Shown: positions 44,885 through 54,589 of the stretch, one piece after another
Layout: each line of letters starts with the position of its first letter
How positions within the stretch are numbered: the stretch's first letter is position 1
Assembly: GCA_017557535.1 (NCBI GenBank)
Contig: JAFYYM010000070.1
Location: 62,001 to 126,000, forward strand
Direction of reading: 5' to 3'
Source of the DNA: Bacteroidales bacterium
Lineage (GTDB): Bacteria > Bacteroidota > Bacteroidia > Bacteroidales > UBA932
Length of the DNA: 64,000 nucleotides
Notes under the pieces: model-generated
Told to the model about the DNA's origin: nothing
Databases searched by the model: none
The model's input: the letters and a program-made list of their open reading frames with translations, nothing else
Position numbers and translations under genes: made by a program

Positions 44885-44905
44885 AATCAATATTGTTAAA
44901 AGAAA

Positions 44906-45232
44906 CTAAAGCAACACGTCAAGTTTGGCTGTGATCTCAGCTTTAGGGACATTGCCCACGAGTTTATCGACAGCCTGGCCATCCTTGAAAAAGATGAGCG
45001 TAGGAATATTCCTGATACCATACTGAACGGCTAAATCCTCGCAATCATCAACATTACACTTCACGACTGTCACCTTCCCCTCATACTCTCCGGCGACTGT
45101 CTCGACTGTGGGACCGAGCATCCTGCAGGGACCGCACCATGTGGCCCAGAAGTCAACCAGGACAACCTTATTGGCGGAAATGATTCCCGCGAAATTCTCA
45201 TTTGAAGCAGTGATTTCCATATTCTGATTCAT
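44906..45232 (-). CDS. trxA: Thioredoxin
   Basis: 108 aa, cytoplasmic. VVLVDFWATWCGPCRMLGP has the WCGPC redox site, and IRNIPTLIFFKDGQ the cis-Pro. No signal peptide. First gene of the operon trxA-OMP-LOG-ispB-holB-ricT-gldH-trmB. Confidence 0.96.
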   Translation of the reverse strand: MNQNMEITASNENFAGIISANKVVLVDFWATWCGPCRMLGPTVETVAGEYEGKVTVVKCNVDDCEDLAVQYGIRNIPTLIFFKDGQAVDKLVGNVPKAEITAKLDVLL

Positions 45233-45246
45233 TAAAAGTCTATCTA

Positions 45247-45277
45247 CAAAGTTAACAAAAACATCCAGCCTTGCAAA
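45247..45277 (-). promoter_or_regulatory. Promoter of the trxA operon
   Basis: Minus strand: TTTG (45277-45274), a 19-bp spacer, TAACTTTG (45254-45247), 14 bp before the trxA ATG. Fits the Bacteroidota consensus and starts right after the PG0541 stop. Confidence 0.7.
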
Positions 45278-45282
45278 AAAGA

Positions 45283-45576
45283 CTACACCATACCATCAAT
45301 GGTCCATTTAAAGGCCCTGAGACCGAGATCAGGGTACTTCTCATCCTTTTTCTTGAGAGCCTCCATCAATCGCGGAGCCTTGTCGTCCTGAACGAAAGTG
45401 AGTATGGCGTAGTTCTCTGTTGGCCATGCATGGTTGCCGTAATGCGGATCACCTTGCTCTCCTCCCCTGCCCTGGATGTCAACCCATTGGGTAAATCCCC
45501 TCTGTCCAAGGTCATCAAGCAGTTCGACGATTTCCTCGCCATAGGCCTGGTTATATGCTATGAATATCGCTTTCAT
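45283..45576 (-). CDS. PG0541 family transporter-associated protein
   Basis: 97 aa with a PII/ferredoxin-like alpha-beta pattern: MKAIFIAYNQAYGEEIVELL, QGDPHYGNHAWPTEN and YAILTFVQDDKAPRLMEAL. This small family is recurrently encoded next to RND pumps in Bacteroidota. It may sense or regulate transport; its ligand is unknown. It is the last gene of the efflux operon, 24 bp after the RND gene. Confidence 0.8.
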   Translation of the reverse strand: MKAIFIAYNQAYGEEIVELLDDLGQRGFTQWVDIQGRGGEQGDPHYGNHAWPTENYAILTFVQDDKAPRLMEALKKKDEKYPDLGLRAFKWTIDGMV

Positions 45577-45600
45577 ATTATTGAATTGATAAATGACTCA

Positions 45601-48600
45601 TCAAGCCGCTGATGCCGCTTTTTTCGCGCGGCGTCTCTCCTGCATGGAGGCGAATATGCAATAGAGTGTGGGAATCAAAACCAACGTGATAAGGGTCGAG
45701 AACGACAATCCCCAACACACCGTCATACCAAGGCATCGCCACATCTCGGAGCCCTCTCCCTGACCCACGGCCATAGGTACCATACCCAACACAGTGGTGA
45801 GGGTGGTCATAAGGATGGGGCGCAGACGGCTTCGGGCGGCCGTGACCGACGCGTCCACGATGCTCATCCCCCTCTCTCTCATGAGAATCGTGTAGTCGAT
45901 AAGCACGATACCGTTCTTAACGACTATACCGAGAAGGATTATGATACCGATCATCGCCATCACCCCGAGGTGGGTCCCGGTGAAACGAAGGCCCATAATC
46001 ACTCCAATGAAGGCGAACGGCACGGAGAACATGATCACAAGAGGGCTCATGAACGACTCGAACTGGGAGGCCATGACCATATAGACCATGAGGACGATCA
46101 GCACGATCAGGATGAGCAGATCCTTGAACATGTTCTGCTGATCCTCATAATCTCCGGAAATCTCGGTGGAAATGTTGTTCGGGATGTCAGTTGCCTTGAG
46201 AATCCTGTTGGTGGCATCCACGGCCTCGCTCAAGGCCTTGCCCTTGGCCACGATACCCGTGACGGAAATGTATCTCTCCCTATTCTTCCTCTCGATGGTA
46301 GGAGGCACCTTAGCCTCTACAACCCGTCCCAGATCCTTAACTCTTACAGCACCGCCTAAAGGAGTGTAAATCAATATATTCTGGATATCCTCAACACTTG
46401 TGCGGAAACGCTTGTCGTATATAACCCGGATGTTGTACTCGTCTCCCTCCTCACGATAGAAAGAGTTCACTGAACCGCTCATCGCGGCGCTGAAAGCGGC
46501 CGCGGCCGTGGTGGAGTTGAGGCCGTTCAAGGCGAGCTTTTCACGGTCGAAATCGACCTGGTATTCGGGAGTGTAGTCATCACGGCTGAGGACGACCTGG
46601 GTAAAAGCGGGATCTTCCATCATCTTGGCCTGAACCTCCTTGGCGATCCGCTCGGTCTCGTCGAAATCATAGCCGTAGATCTCGAGTTGTACTGACGAGG
46701 CTCCGCCGACACCACCCATTCCCTCGGACACAGTGGCTTTCTTAACCTCCGGATACTCCGCGAGATCCCGGCGAATTATGTCGGCAATCTCGGTAGATGA
46801 GCGTTTGCGTTTCTCCATCGATCCGATATTCACATTCATCGAGATCACATAGGAACCATTGTTCTGCATGCTACCTATGACGTTTTCCGAGCTGGCCTGC
46901 CCGAAACGATACTGAAGAACCTGGATCTCAGGTATTTCCTTCTCCATTCTGTCGGCGAAATTCCTTGCGAACTCACCTGTCACAGACTGCTCGGTGCCAA
47001 CCGGCAACTCGATGGAGACAGAGAGTCGTCCCTCATCCATGGTAGGGAAGAATTCGGTCTGGAGACCAGGTGCCAACAAGGCGAGAACGCCCGCGAACAC
47101 CGCCAAAGCCAAAGCGACGACCACTCCCCTATGGGATACCGCCCAAGCTATGAGCTTGGAATATGCGTCAGAAAGCCATGCGAGAAACTTCTCGACAGGA
47201 TCGAATATGGCCCTGTGGAGTTTGCCTGTCTTGGGTCCGCTCTTGAGGAAGCGGGAGCAAAGCATCGGCACCAGGGTCAAAGCCGCGGTGGTGGAGATGA
47301 TCATGATGATGCTCACTATCCATCCAAGCTGCTTGAAAAGAATACCGGCCATGCCGGAGACCATAGTCAGAGGAATGAACACACAGAGCATCGTGAGGGT
47401 CGACGCGATGACGGAGATACCAACCTCCGATGTGGCGTGGACCGCCGCTTCCTTTGGCTTCTCTCCCCTTTCGAGGTGTGTCGAGATATTCTCCAACACA
47501 ACTATAGCGTCGTCCACCACCATTCCGATCGCTATGGAAAGTGCCGACATCGATATGATATTCAGCGTGTTCCCGGTAGCGAACAGATACACAAGGGATC
47601 CGAGCAGGGCGATAGGGATGGACAGCACGATTATGAACGTAGCCCTCCAGCGTCCCAGGAACACGAACACGACAAGCATGACCACCAGCAAGGTGATAAT
47701 GATGGTCTCCTTCAAGGAATCGATGGTGTTCAGGATCTCCGAGGAGTTGTCCACGACCTCGGTGATCTGGATATCGGAGGGAAGGGTCGGGGCGATCTCC
47801 GCGATCCTCTGCTTAGTGGCTTTGACAACATTGACCGTGTTGGCCCCAGACTGCTTCTGGATGGCTATCATAGCCGAACGCCTGCCGTTGGTGTAGGATA
47901 TCTGGGATTTCTCTTCGAGACCATCCTCCACCCTGGCTACATCACGCAGGTAAACGACCTGTCCGTTACGGTAACTGACGACGATGTCCAGCAGTTCGGA
48001 AGGATCCTTGAACTCTTTCTCCACACGCAGGGAGAAGGACTCGGACCCAATGTCGATGCTTCCGGAGGGGACATTGCGGTTCTCCGCGGCTATAGTCTGG
48101 GATATTCCCGCCACGCTTAAGCCATAGGCTTCAAGCTTGGCCGGATCGCAATAGACGTGAATCTCTCTCGCGGGAGCTCCCGCCACAGAGACTGTACCGA
48201 CTCCTGTGACTCGGCCGAGGGGTGTGACCACCCTGTCGTCCAGAATCCTGTCCAAGCCGTCCATGCTCTTGTCGGCTGTCGCCGAGAGAATCAGGACCGG
48301 CATATCGTCCATTCCGAATTTGAACAAGACCGGAACGGTGGCCCCGTCCGGCAAGGACGAGTTGATCAAGTCCAACTTGTCACGGATGTCGTTACTTGCC
48401 TCGTCTATGTCTGTACCGTATTTGAACTCAAGCATTATTATGGAAACATTCTCCCTGGATCTTGAGGTCAGGTTCTTAAGGTTGGCAACACTGTTGAGGG
48501 TGTTCTCAAGCAGTTTGGTAAGGTTGTTCTCCACATCGGACGCACTGGCTCCCTGATACGACGACATCACCAAGACCACATTGGCGTCGAAATCCGGGAA

Positions 48601-48708
48601 CAAGGCCACCGAAGTCTTTGTCAGAGAATAGATTCCGAATATCGCGAAAGCCGTGAACACCAAGGCTGTCGTGACCGGTTTGCTTACCGCTGATCTGATC
48701 AGGCTCAT
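45601..48708 (-). CDS. RND efflux permease (HAE1/AcrB type)
   Basis: 1035 aa, twelve membrane helices in two repeats, each with a large periplasmic loop. The helix 4 motif IGMVVDDAIVVLENIS holds the two Asp of the proton relay; GSLVYLFATGNTLNIISMSA precedes it. It pumps hydrophobic compounds from the periplasm or inner membrane through a TolC channel. Closest in style to MdtB/C or BpeF-type pumps; substrates unknown. 11 bp after the adaptor gene. Confidence 0.94.
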   Translation of the reverse strand: MSLIRSAVSKPVTTALVFTAFAIFGIYSLTKTSVALFPDFDANVVLVMSSYQGASASDVENNLTKLLENTLNSVANLKNLTSRSRENVSIIMLEFKYGTDIDEASNDIRDKLDLINSSLPDGATVPVLFKFGMDDMPVLILSATADKSMDGLDRILDDRVVTPLGRVTGVGTVSVAGAPAREIHVYCDPAKLEAYGLSVAGISQTIAAENRNVPSGSIDIGSESFSLRVEKEFKDPSELLDIVVSYRNGQVVYLRDVARVEDGLEEKSQISYTNGRRSAMIAIQKQSGANTVNVVKATKQRIAEIAPTLPSDIQITEVVDNSSEILNTIDSLKETIIITLLVVMLVVFVFLGRWRATFIIVLSIPIALLGSLVYLFATGNTLNIISMSALSIAIGMVVDDAIVVLENISTHLERGEKPKEAAVHATSEVGISVIASTLTMLCVFIPLTMVSGMAGILFKQLGWIVSIIMIISTTAALTLVPMLCSRFLKSGPKTGKLHRAIFDPVEKFLAWLSDAYSKLIAWAVSHRGVVVALALAVFAGVLALLAPGLQTEFFPTMDEGRLSVSIELPVGTEQSVTGEFARNFADRMEKEIPEIQVLQYRFGQASSENVIGSMQNNGSYVISMNVNIGSMEKRKRSSTEIADIIRRDLAEYPEVKKATVSEGMGGVGGASSVQLEIYGYDFDETERIAKEVQAKMMEDPAFTQVVLSRDDYTPEYQVDFDREKLALNGLNSTTAAAAFSAAMSGSVNSFYREEGDEYNIRVIYDKRFRTSVEDIQNILIYTPLGGAVRVKDLGRVVEAKVPPTIERKNRERYISVTGIVAKGKALSEAVDATNRILKATDIPNNISTEISGDYEDQQNMFKDLLILIVLIVLMVYMVMASQFESFMSPLVIMFSVPFAFIGVIMGLRFTGTHLGVMAMIGIIILLGIVVKNGIVLIDYTILMRERGMSIVDASVTAARSRLRPILMTTLTTVLGMVPMAVGQGEGSEMWRCLGMTVCWGLSFSTLITLVLIPTLYCIFASMQERRRAKKAASAA

Positions 48709-48719
48709 CTCTGGCGGGT

Positions 48720-49745
48720 TTAGTTGTTAGCGATCTGGACCTTGCTCCCATCCTTGAGGCTGGCGCTTCCCTTGACGGTCACGACCTGGCCCTCAGACAG
48801 ACCCTCGAGGATCTCGTACATACCCTCGAAGTGGCGGCCGAGCTTAACAAGGGAACTCTCCACCGTTCCGTCCGGCTGGAGCACATACACACACCTCTGA
48901 CCGGAGCCTTGCATCTTGACCACGGACTCCTCGGGGACGACCACACTGTTGTTGACACCGAACTCAACCTTAACCCTGGCGAACATTCCCGGCCGCAGAG
49001 CCCTGTCGGAGTTCTGCACGAGGATCTCGGTGACAAAGGTATGAGTGGTGGCATCCATCGTGGGATAGATCTTGTTGATCTTTCCGGTGAAAGACTGGCC
49101 CGGAAGGGCGTCCACAGTGATCTCGACCTGGTTACCCAGTTTCACCTTGGTATAGTCGGACTCTGAGACACCCACACGGAGTTTGACGGGTGTTATCTGC
49201 TGGACCACGAATATGGGCTGACCGCTGTAAAGGTCGCCCTTGTCGTAGTTCCTAGCTGTCACAACCCCACTGATCGGGGAGCGGAGATATGTGTTCTCAG
49301 CCAGATTGTTATATGAGCGGCGGCTGACTTTATAGGCCATCTCGACCGCGTCATAGTCCGACTTGGAGACCCCACCCTCCTCATACAGGCTCTTGAGCCT
49401 GCTCAGTTCAGTGGAATCATTGACCAGCTTGAGCCTGGTCTGGTCGAGCTGGGAGGCGTCCATCGTGGCGAGAATCTGTCCCCTCCCCACAAACGAGCCC
49501 ACATCGACCCTTATGCTCTGGATCCTGCCACCTGTCTGAGGAGCGATATTGTTGATGGCATACGCCTCGACAGTCGATGAATATATCTCTGTCTGTGGAA
49601 CTTCCATAATCACCGCCTCAGCGGTGGAAACAAGGGTCGCCCTCTCCTCATCCATAGGCTCGACCGCCGCGGTCTTCTTGCCTCCGCAAGCGACCAGAAG
49701 AGCTGCCGCCCCGGCGAGCGCGATAGTTTTGAAAACTCTCTTCAT
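48720..49745 (-). CDS. RND efflux periplasmic adaptor (MFP) lipoprotein
   Basis: 341 aa. Lipobox LLVACGG (Cys20) anchors it to the membrane. Lipoyl half-motifs (IRVDVGSFVGRGQILATMD, YLRSPISGVVTARNYDKGD) flank a short helical hairpin, followed by a beta-barrel (VKLRVGVSESDYTKV) and the membrane-proximal domain. Bridges the RND pump and TolC. 21 bp after the TolC gene. Confidence 0.93.
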   Translation of the reverse strand: MKRVFKTIALAGAAALLVACGGKKTAAVEPMDEERATLVSTAEAVIMEVPQTEIYSSTVEAYAINNIAPQTGGRIQSIRVDVGSFVGRGQILATMDASQLDQTRLKLVNDSTELSRLKSLYEEGGVSKSDYDAVEMAYKVSRRSYNNLAENTYLRSPISGVVTARNYDKGDLYSGQPIFVVQQITPVKLRVGVSESDYTKVKLGNQVEITVDALPGQSFTGKINKIYPTMDATTHTFVTEILVQNSDRALRPGMFARVKVEFGVNNSVVVPEESVVKMQGSGQRCVYVLQPDGTVESSLVKLGRHFEGMYEILEGLSEGQVVTVKGSASLKDGSKVQIANN

Positions 49746-49766
49746 ATTCTCTTTTTTATATTCTCA

Positions 49767-51302
49767 TCACATATTGTCAAGGTCGGTCTGACCGTTATCG
49801 TCGATAAAGTCATACCCGAGTGTCTTCTCGAGATTTGACTTCGCCACGATGAAATTATACACAGCCTGGCTCTGCTGGAGGCTTGCCTGAGTCAAAGTCA
49901 GCTGGGCATCATTCATTTCCGTTATCGTGCCCTTGCCGATCTTGTAGGACTTGGCGGCGATGTCATAGGCCTTCCTCGCGAGAGCGACCGCCTCAGTCGC
50001 GGCGTTGTAGCTGTTCATGCTGGTCTCCATAGTGTTGAGATACTGGCGGATGGCTATCTTGAGCTGACGCTCTGTCTCAATCCTCTGAAGGTCTAGCTCC
50101 ACGGCTTGCACCTTGGCCTGCTGGACATCGTAATGACGCTTGAAGCCGGTGAAAATAGGGATGTTAAGGCTCAGGCCGACATAGGAATAGGGTGACCATT
50201 TATATTCGCTGAACTTGAAGTCGTTGGTCATGGCGATCATGCTGTAGGAGAACGCCGCCGACAAGGTCGGGAGGTAGGCTGCCTTGTACATCCTTACTGT
50301 AGAGGCCAGCTGGTCCGCCTGGATCTCAAGCTGGCGCAGGGTTGTGTTATAATCCAGGGTAGGGTCATCATTGTCATGGATATCCCTGAACATCTGGGAG
50401 GAATAATCATCAAGGGCTCCCGCGACATCGATATTCCTGGAAAGGTCAACTCCCATTACAGCCTTCAGCTGCCAAAGAGCCAGCATGACCGAGCTCTCAG
50501 CATTGTAGACATTAGGGATAGCTCCAGCCACAACAGACTTGGCCCTGGTATATTCCAACTCAGAGGCCTTCTCCGCATTGTAACGCCTCTCTGTCTGGAC
50601 AAAGTTCTCCACGGCATTCTCATAAACATCCTTGTAGACATTGAAAGCCTCCTTCGCCAGAAGGACAGCATAGTAGGCCTGCTTAACCTGAGTGACCATA
50701 TCAAGCCTGGAGGAACGGGCCTTCTCCACGGCGAGGTCAACCGCCTGGCCGGATATCCTAAGGCTCTCCCATAGCTGGGCATTGACCAATGGCAGGGTCG
50801 CGGACACACCGTAGTTGTATGTGTTCCAACGTCCGACGGCGAACCCGCTGTTGGAATCGGAACCCTCGCTTTCCCCAGGAACGATCAGAGGCATCCCCTG
50901 CATAGCGGACAACTCGTTGATCCTGACAAAATAAGGGGCCAGAGATGATAGCATTCCGAAGCCTCCGCCGCCTTCCTCATCATCGTCTCCACTATCGGAG
51001 TCCATGTACATTATCTGCTTTTTGATGGTCCTCTGGTAGGAACCTGAGCCATTCACCTGTGGAAAAAGGGATGAGTATGTCCCTTTCTTGGCGTACCGGC
51101 TTCTCTCGATCTCCTTATCCGCCACTTTGACAGCCACATTCTCGCTGAGAGCAATTTTAAGAGCATCTTCAAGTGTTATAACCACCGCCGATGTGTCAGA
51201 CTTCACTTCCGAAGCCGGAACGGCATCCGTCCTGTACTGCCCTGACATAGTGGTGACTGACAACGCCAGCACAGCTGTCACAATCAGGTTCATTCTTGTC
51301 AT
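49767..51302 (-). CDS. TolC family outer membrane efflux channel
   Basis: 511 aa. Signal peptide (LIVTAVLALSVTTMSGQ), then two OEP repeats with long alpha-helices (VKQAYYAVLLAKEAFNVYKD, IRQYLNTMETSMNSYNAATE). An unusual Asp/Glu/Gly-rich stretch (DSGDDDEEGGGGFG, about 101-114) interrupts the N-terminal strand region and is probably a surface or entrance loop. First gene of the tolC-MFP-RND-PG0541 operon; no TetR or other regulator is adjacent. Confidence 0.92.
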   Translation of the reverse strand: MTRMNLIVTAVLALSVTTMSGQYRTDAVPASEVKSDTSAVVITLEDALKIALSENVAVKVADKEIERSRYAKKGTYSSLFPQVNGSGSYQRTIKKQIMYMDSDSGDDDEEGGGGFGMLSSLAPYFVRINELSAMQGMPLIVPGESEGSDSNSGFAVGRWNTYNYGVSATLPLVNAQLWESLRISGQAVDLAVEKARSSRLDMVTQVKQAYYAVLLAKEAFNVYKDVYENAVENFVQTERRYNAEKASELEYTRAKSVVAGAIPNVYNAESSVMLALWQLKAVMGVDLSRNIDVAGALDDYSSQMFRDIHDNDDPTLDYNTTLRQLEIQADQLASTVRMYKAAYLPTLSAAFSYSMIAMTNDFKFSEYKWSPYSYVGLSLNIPIFTGFKRHYDVQQAKVQAVELDLQRIETERQLKIAIRQYLNTMETSMNSYNAATEAVALARKAYDIAAKSYKIGKGTITEMNDAQLTLTQASLQQSQAVYNFIVAKSNLEKTLGYDFIDDNGQTDLDNM

Positions 51303-51364
51303 ATCTAATTGTTGATTCTTCTATAAATAAAACCTTTATAACACTGCAAATGTTATACTAAACA

Positions 51365-51404
51365 AAACCGGAAAACATTGAAAAACTTCAACAATTTCCG
51401 GTTT
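51365..51404 (-). terminator. Likely terminator after lgt
   Basis: 10-bp stem AAACCGGAAA/TTTCCGGTTT, with an inner TTGAA/TTCAA stem, 41 bp past the lgt stop. The minus-strand tail is TTTTGTTT, so termination may be moderate. Confidence 0.55.
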
Positions 51405-51412
51405 ATCGTTTT

Positions 51413-51438
51413 AGATTCTTCGCTTCACTCAGAATGAC
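51413..51438 (-). repeat. REP-like dispersed repeat, copy 2
   Basis: On the minus strand reads GTCATTCTGAG, TGA, AGCGAAGAATCT; 22 of 26 positions match copy 1 at 7251-7276. It lies between the lgt stop and its terminator hairpin. Confidence 0.6.
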
Positions 51439-51445
51439 TGGGACG

Positions 51446-52330
51446 TCAGCCGTTAAGGCTTTTGGCATAATGGGTTGGCTCAGCCTTCTTTGGACGGTTA
51501 TCGGGGATCACCGCTCTTGCCGGCATCTTTTTCTTGAAGGCGTATATAAGTAACCCTATGCCGATAAGGACGAACGGAATGCTGAGAGTCTGCCCCATAT
51601 TCAGCACCATGTCATTCTCAAATGCCTCCTGCGGCTCCTTGATGAATTCGATGAGGAAACGCATCCCGAAGCAGCCGATGAAGAACAAGCCGATGAAGGT
51701 GCCCCTGTAGATTTTGTCAAGTTTCTTGACATAGAGCCAAACAAGACATATTCCGAGGATAAGATAGCTCAGGGCCTCGTATATCTGGGTCGGATGCTTT
51801 GGCTCAGTCTCTCCCCTACGCTCGAAGATAAATCCCCAAGGGAGATTCGTGACGTTACCGTAAATCTCAGAGTTGCAAAGGTTTCCCAGCCTGATGAAAG
51901 TCGCGGCAAAAGCTACCGCGATGCATAGGTGATCCAATATCCACAGGAAGTCAATATGGTACTTCTTGCCGTATTTCCAAGCGAACCACCACATGCACAG
52001 AATCAGCATAATGGTGCCGCCGTGGCTGGCCAATCCTCCTTCCCAGACTTTGAATATCTCCAGGAAACCCTTCCAGGAACCGAAATAGTAGTTGAAACCG
52101 TAGAAAAGGCAATGGCCCAGACGGGCACCAACCAGGGTACCTATAAGCAAGGTGTAAAGGAGCGGGTCGAGGAAGTCCTTGTTGACCTTCTCACGCTCGC
52201 AGAACTTTGTGAAAATCCAATACCCCAGAATGAAACCGGAGACGAACAGGAGGCCATACCACCTGACGGCGAAGCCACCTATCCGGAATATCTCCGGATT
52301 CATATTCCAGTGCACTACCAGCGGATCCAT
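51446..52330 (-). CDS. lgt: Prolipoprotein diacylglyceryl transferase
   Basis: 294-aa inner membrane enzyme that adds diacylglycerol to lipobox Cys, the first step of lipoprotein maturation. VGARLGHCLFYGF, GLASHGGTIM and the Lgt signature FIRLGNLCNSEIYG are intact, with seven hydrophobic segments. The C-terminal tail is Lys/Arg-rich. It lies 12 bp after pgk and serves the many lipoproteins of this phylum. Confidence 0.95.
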   Translation of the reverse strand: MDPLVVHWNMNPEIFRIGGFAVRWYGLLFVSGFILGYWIFTKFCEREKVNKDFLDPLLYTLLIGTLVGARLGHCLFYGFNYYFGSWKGFLEIFKVWEGGLASHGGTIMLILCMWWFAWKYGKKYHIDFLWILDHLCIAVAFAATFIRLGNLCNSEIYGNVTNLPWGFIFERRGETEPKHPTQIYEALSYLILGICLVWLYVKKLDKIYRGTFIGLFFIGCFGMRFLIEFIKEPQEAFENDMVLNMGQTLSIPFVLIGIGLLIYAFKKKMPARAVIPDNRPKKAEPTHYAKSLNG

Positions 52331-52342
52331 GGCTTTGGGATA

Positions 52343-53596
52343 TTATTCCTGAATGGCGGCTATTCCGGGAAGAGTCTTGCCCTCGATAGCTTCCAACATC
52401 GCTCCACCACCGGTGCTGACATAGCTGACCTTGTCTGCGAAGCCCATCTTGGTGACAGCGGCGACAGAGTCACCACCGCCCACAAGCGTGTATGCTCCAC
52501 GCTCGGTAGCCTTGGCGACACACTCGGCAATCTTTTCGGTTCCGGTAGCGAAGTTCGGGAACTCGAACACACCGGCGGGGCCGTTCCAAAGGATGGTCTT
52601 GGAGGCGAGGATGATCCTGGCCCAGTTCTCGATTGAGGCGGGACCGCAGTCCATACCCTCCCATCCGTCGGGAATCTTGTGGGAAGGAACCACCATCTCT
52701 GGAGTGTCATTGGTGAACTCCTGGGTCACTCTGGTCTGGACGGAAAGAGACACGTTCACGCCAAGATCCTGAGCCTTCTCCATTATTTCCTTGGCTTGAG
52801 GGATGAGGTCATCCTCATGGAGGGAATTTCCGATGTTACCACCCTCAGCCTTGATGAAGGTGTAACCCATTCCACCGCAAATGATGAGGTTATCCACTTT
52901 GCCGAGAAGGTTCTCAAGGACAGCGAGTTTCGAAGAGACCTTGGATCCTCCGATGATGGCGGTGAAAGGACGGCGGGCGTTCTTGAGAACGTTGTCAATG
53001 GCCTTGATCTCTTTCTCCATCAGATATCCGAACATCTTGTCCTCAGGGAAATAAGCGGCGATAAGAGCTGTGGAGGCGTGTGCCCTGTGGGCTGTTCCGA
53101 AAGCGTCGTTGATGTAGCAGTCAGCATAGGAGGCGAGCTTCTTCACGAACTCCTTCTGGCTCTCCTTGACAGCTTTCTTAGCGGCTGCCTTCTCCTCATC
53201 GGTGGCATCCTCGGCAAGACCTCTGGGCTTGCCTTCCTCCTCAGCATAGAAACGAAGGTTCTCAAGCATCAGGACCTCGCCGGGTTTGAGAGCGGCGGCC
53301 TGAGCGTCTGCCTTCTGGCAATCATCAGCGAACTGGACGGGGACTCCGAGGCACTCTGAGACATGAGCCACAATGTGCTTGAGTGAGAACTTCTCCGTCA
53401 CGCCCTTGGGACGTCCAAGATGGGACATGAGAATGAGGGCGCCTCCCTCAGCGAGAACCTTCTTAAGGGTGGGAAGGGCCGCGCGGATGCGGGTGTCATC
53501 AGTGATGTTGAAGTTCTCATCGAGCGGAACGTTGAAATCCACCCTGACAATGGCCTTCTTGCCTTTGAAATCATAAGAGTCAATGTGCTGCTGCAT
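52343..53596 (-). CDS. pgk: Phosphoglycerate kinase
   Basis: 417 aa. [16 protein letters not shown] and SHLGRPKG are the N-domain substrate site, [19 protein letters not shown] and the C-terminal [13 protein letters not shown] the nucleotide side. Glycolytic ATP-forming step. First gene of a pgk-lgt transcript, divergent from the methyltransferase gene. Confidence 0.97.
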   Translation of the reverse strand: MQQHIDSYDFKGKKAIVRVDFNVPLDENFNITDDTRIRAALPTLKKVLAEGGALILMSHLGRPKGVTEKFSLKHIVAHVSECLGVPVQFADDCQKADAQAAALKPGEVLMLENLRFYAEEEGKPRGLAEDATDEEKAAAKKAVKESQKEFVKKLASYADCYINDAFGTAHRAHASTALIAAYFPEDKMFGYLMEKEIKAIDNVLKNARRPFTAIIGGSKVSSKLAVLENLLGKVDNLIICGGMGYTFIKAEGGNIGNSLHEDDLIPQAKEIMEKAQDLGVNVSLSVQTRVTQEFTNDTPEMVVPSHKIPDGWEGMDCGPASIENWARIILASKTILWNGPAGVFEFPNFATGTEKIAECVAKATERGAYTLVGGGDSVAAVTKMGFADKVSYVSTGGGAMLEAIEGKTLPGIAAIQE

Positions 53597-53631
53597 AGTA
53601 ATTAATATTTTGTTATCGTTTTTTTCCGGAG

Positions 53632-53639
53632 CAAAGATA
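53632..53639 (-). promoter_or_regulatory. -7 box of pgk-lgt
   Basis: TATCTTTG on the minus strand, 35 bp before the pgk ATG. Its -33 region overlaps the divergent box at 53649. Confidence 0.5.
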
Positions 53640-53648
53640 CTATTTTTT

Positions 53649-53656
53649 TATCTTTG
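53649..53656 (+). promoter_or_regulatory. -7 box of the methyltransferase gene
   Basis: TATCTTTG, only 7 bp before the ATG, so the leader would be a few nucleotides at most. Facing the pgk box, 9 bp apart. Confidence 0.55.
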
Positions 53657-53663
53657 CACCATC

Positions 53664-54581
53664 ATGGCGACAGAGTTTCCCTCAGATAGGTGGAAAGACT
53701 ACGAGCTTCTTGATTCCGGAGATGGGATGAAGCTCGAGCGGTTCGGTGGTTTCGTGCTTTCCAGGCCTGAACCGAAGGCGTTGTGGAACAAGGAGTTATC
53801 CCAGAAGGAATGGGACTCGTCAGCTCACGTGGTTTTCACTCCGGGAGCTGGTTTCGGCAAAGCCGGAAAGGAAGACAGCGGCACTTGGGACAGAAAGAAG
53901 GCGATGCCAGACCAATGGTGGATCAAATACAGGTTGGCCACCGGTGACTCGACGATGAATCTTAGACTGGGCCTGACATCTTTCAAGCATGTGGGAGTAT
54001 TCCCGGAGCAGGCCGCGAACTGGGAGTATATATTCCGGAACACCTCAGAGATTGCCGCTTCCATGGATCAACGTCCCAAGGTGCTCAACCTTTTCGCGTA
54101 CACCGGTGCGGCTTCGCTGGCGGCGAGGGCCGCGGGAGCCGATGTGACTCACCTTGATTCTGTACGCCAGGTCGTGACATGGGCGCATGAGAACCAGGAC
54201 CGCAGCGGCCTGGACGGCATCCGCTGGGTCGTCGAGGATGCCATGAAATTCGCCAAGAGAGAGGCCCGCAGAGGGAATGTCTATAATGGAATAATCTTGG
54301 ATCCGCCCGCCTATGGCCACGGCCCGGATGGAGAGAAATGGAAGCTGGACGAGTGCCTATTCGAGATGATGCTGAATGTCGGCCAGATACTCGCGCCCGA
54401 GAACAGCTTTATGGTTCTGAATCTCTATTCCAACGGTTTCTCCGCAGTCCTTGGTGAAACAGTCGTCCGTCAAGCGTTTGGACTAAAAGCGGACACACTG
54501 CTCGAATCTGGCGAACTCGCCCTCAAAGACAAATACGGCAAAGTCCTCCCCCTCTCTATCTTCGTCCGCCTCAGAAGATGA
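53664..54581 (+). CDS. RlmI/RlmL-like class I SAM methyltransferase
   Basis: 305 aa from the ATG at 53664; the frame opens 27 codons earlier but that stretch contains the -7 box. LNLFAYTGAASLAARAAGAD is the SAM-binding loop and ILDPPAYGHGPDGEKW the catalytic DPPxYG motif of rRNA base methyltransferases. A N-terminal RlmI-type PUA domain is not evident; the short N-terminal region (residues 1-120) is instead beta-rich. Target nucleotide unknown. Convergent with yidD (8 bp). Confidence 0.85.
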   Translation: MATEFPSDRWKDYELLDSGDGMKLERFGGFVLSRPEPKALWNKELSQKEWDSSAHVVFTPGAGFGKAGKEDSGTWDRKKAMPDQWWIKYRLATGDSTMNLRLGLTSFKHVGVFPEQAANWEYIFRNTSEIAASMDQRPKVLNLFAYTGAASLAARAAGADVTHLDSVRQVVTWAHENQDRSGLDGIRWVVEDAMKFAKREARRGNVYNGIILDPPAYGHGPDGEKWKLDECLFEMMLNVGQILAPENSFMVLNLYSNGFSAVLGETVVRQAFGLKADTLLESGELALKDKYGKVLPLSIFVRLRR

Positions 54582-54589
54582 TATGGCCG

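Noticed and set aside
46994-48120. Long plus-strand frames across the RND permease gene (300 and 329 aa)
   Set aside because: Low-complexity His/Asp/Arg-rich or Ser/Thr-rich translations opposite a typical RND gene; a by-product of codon usage.
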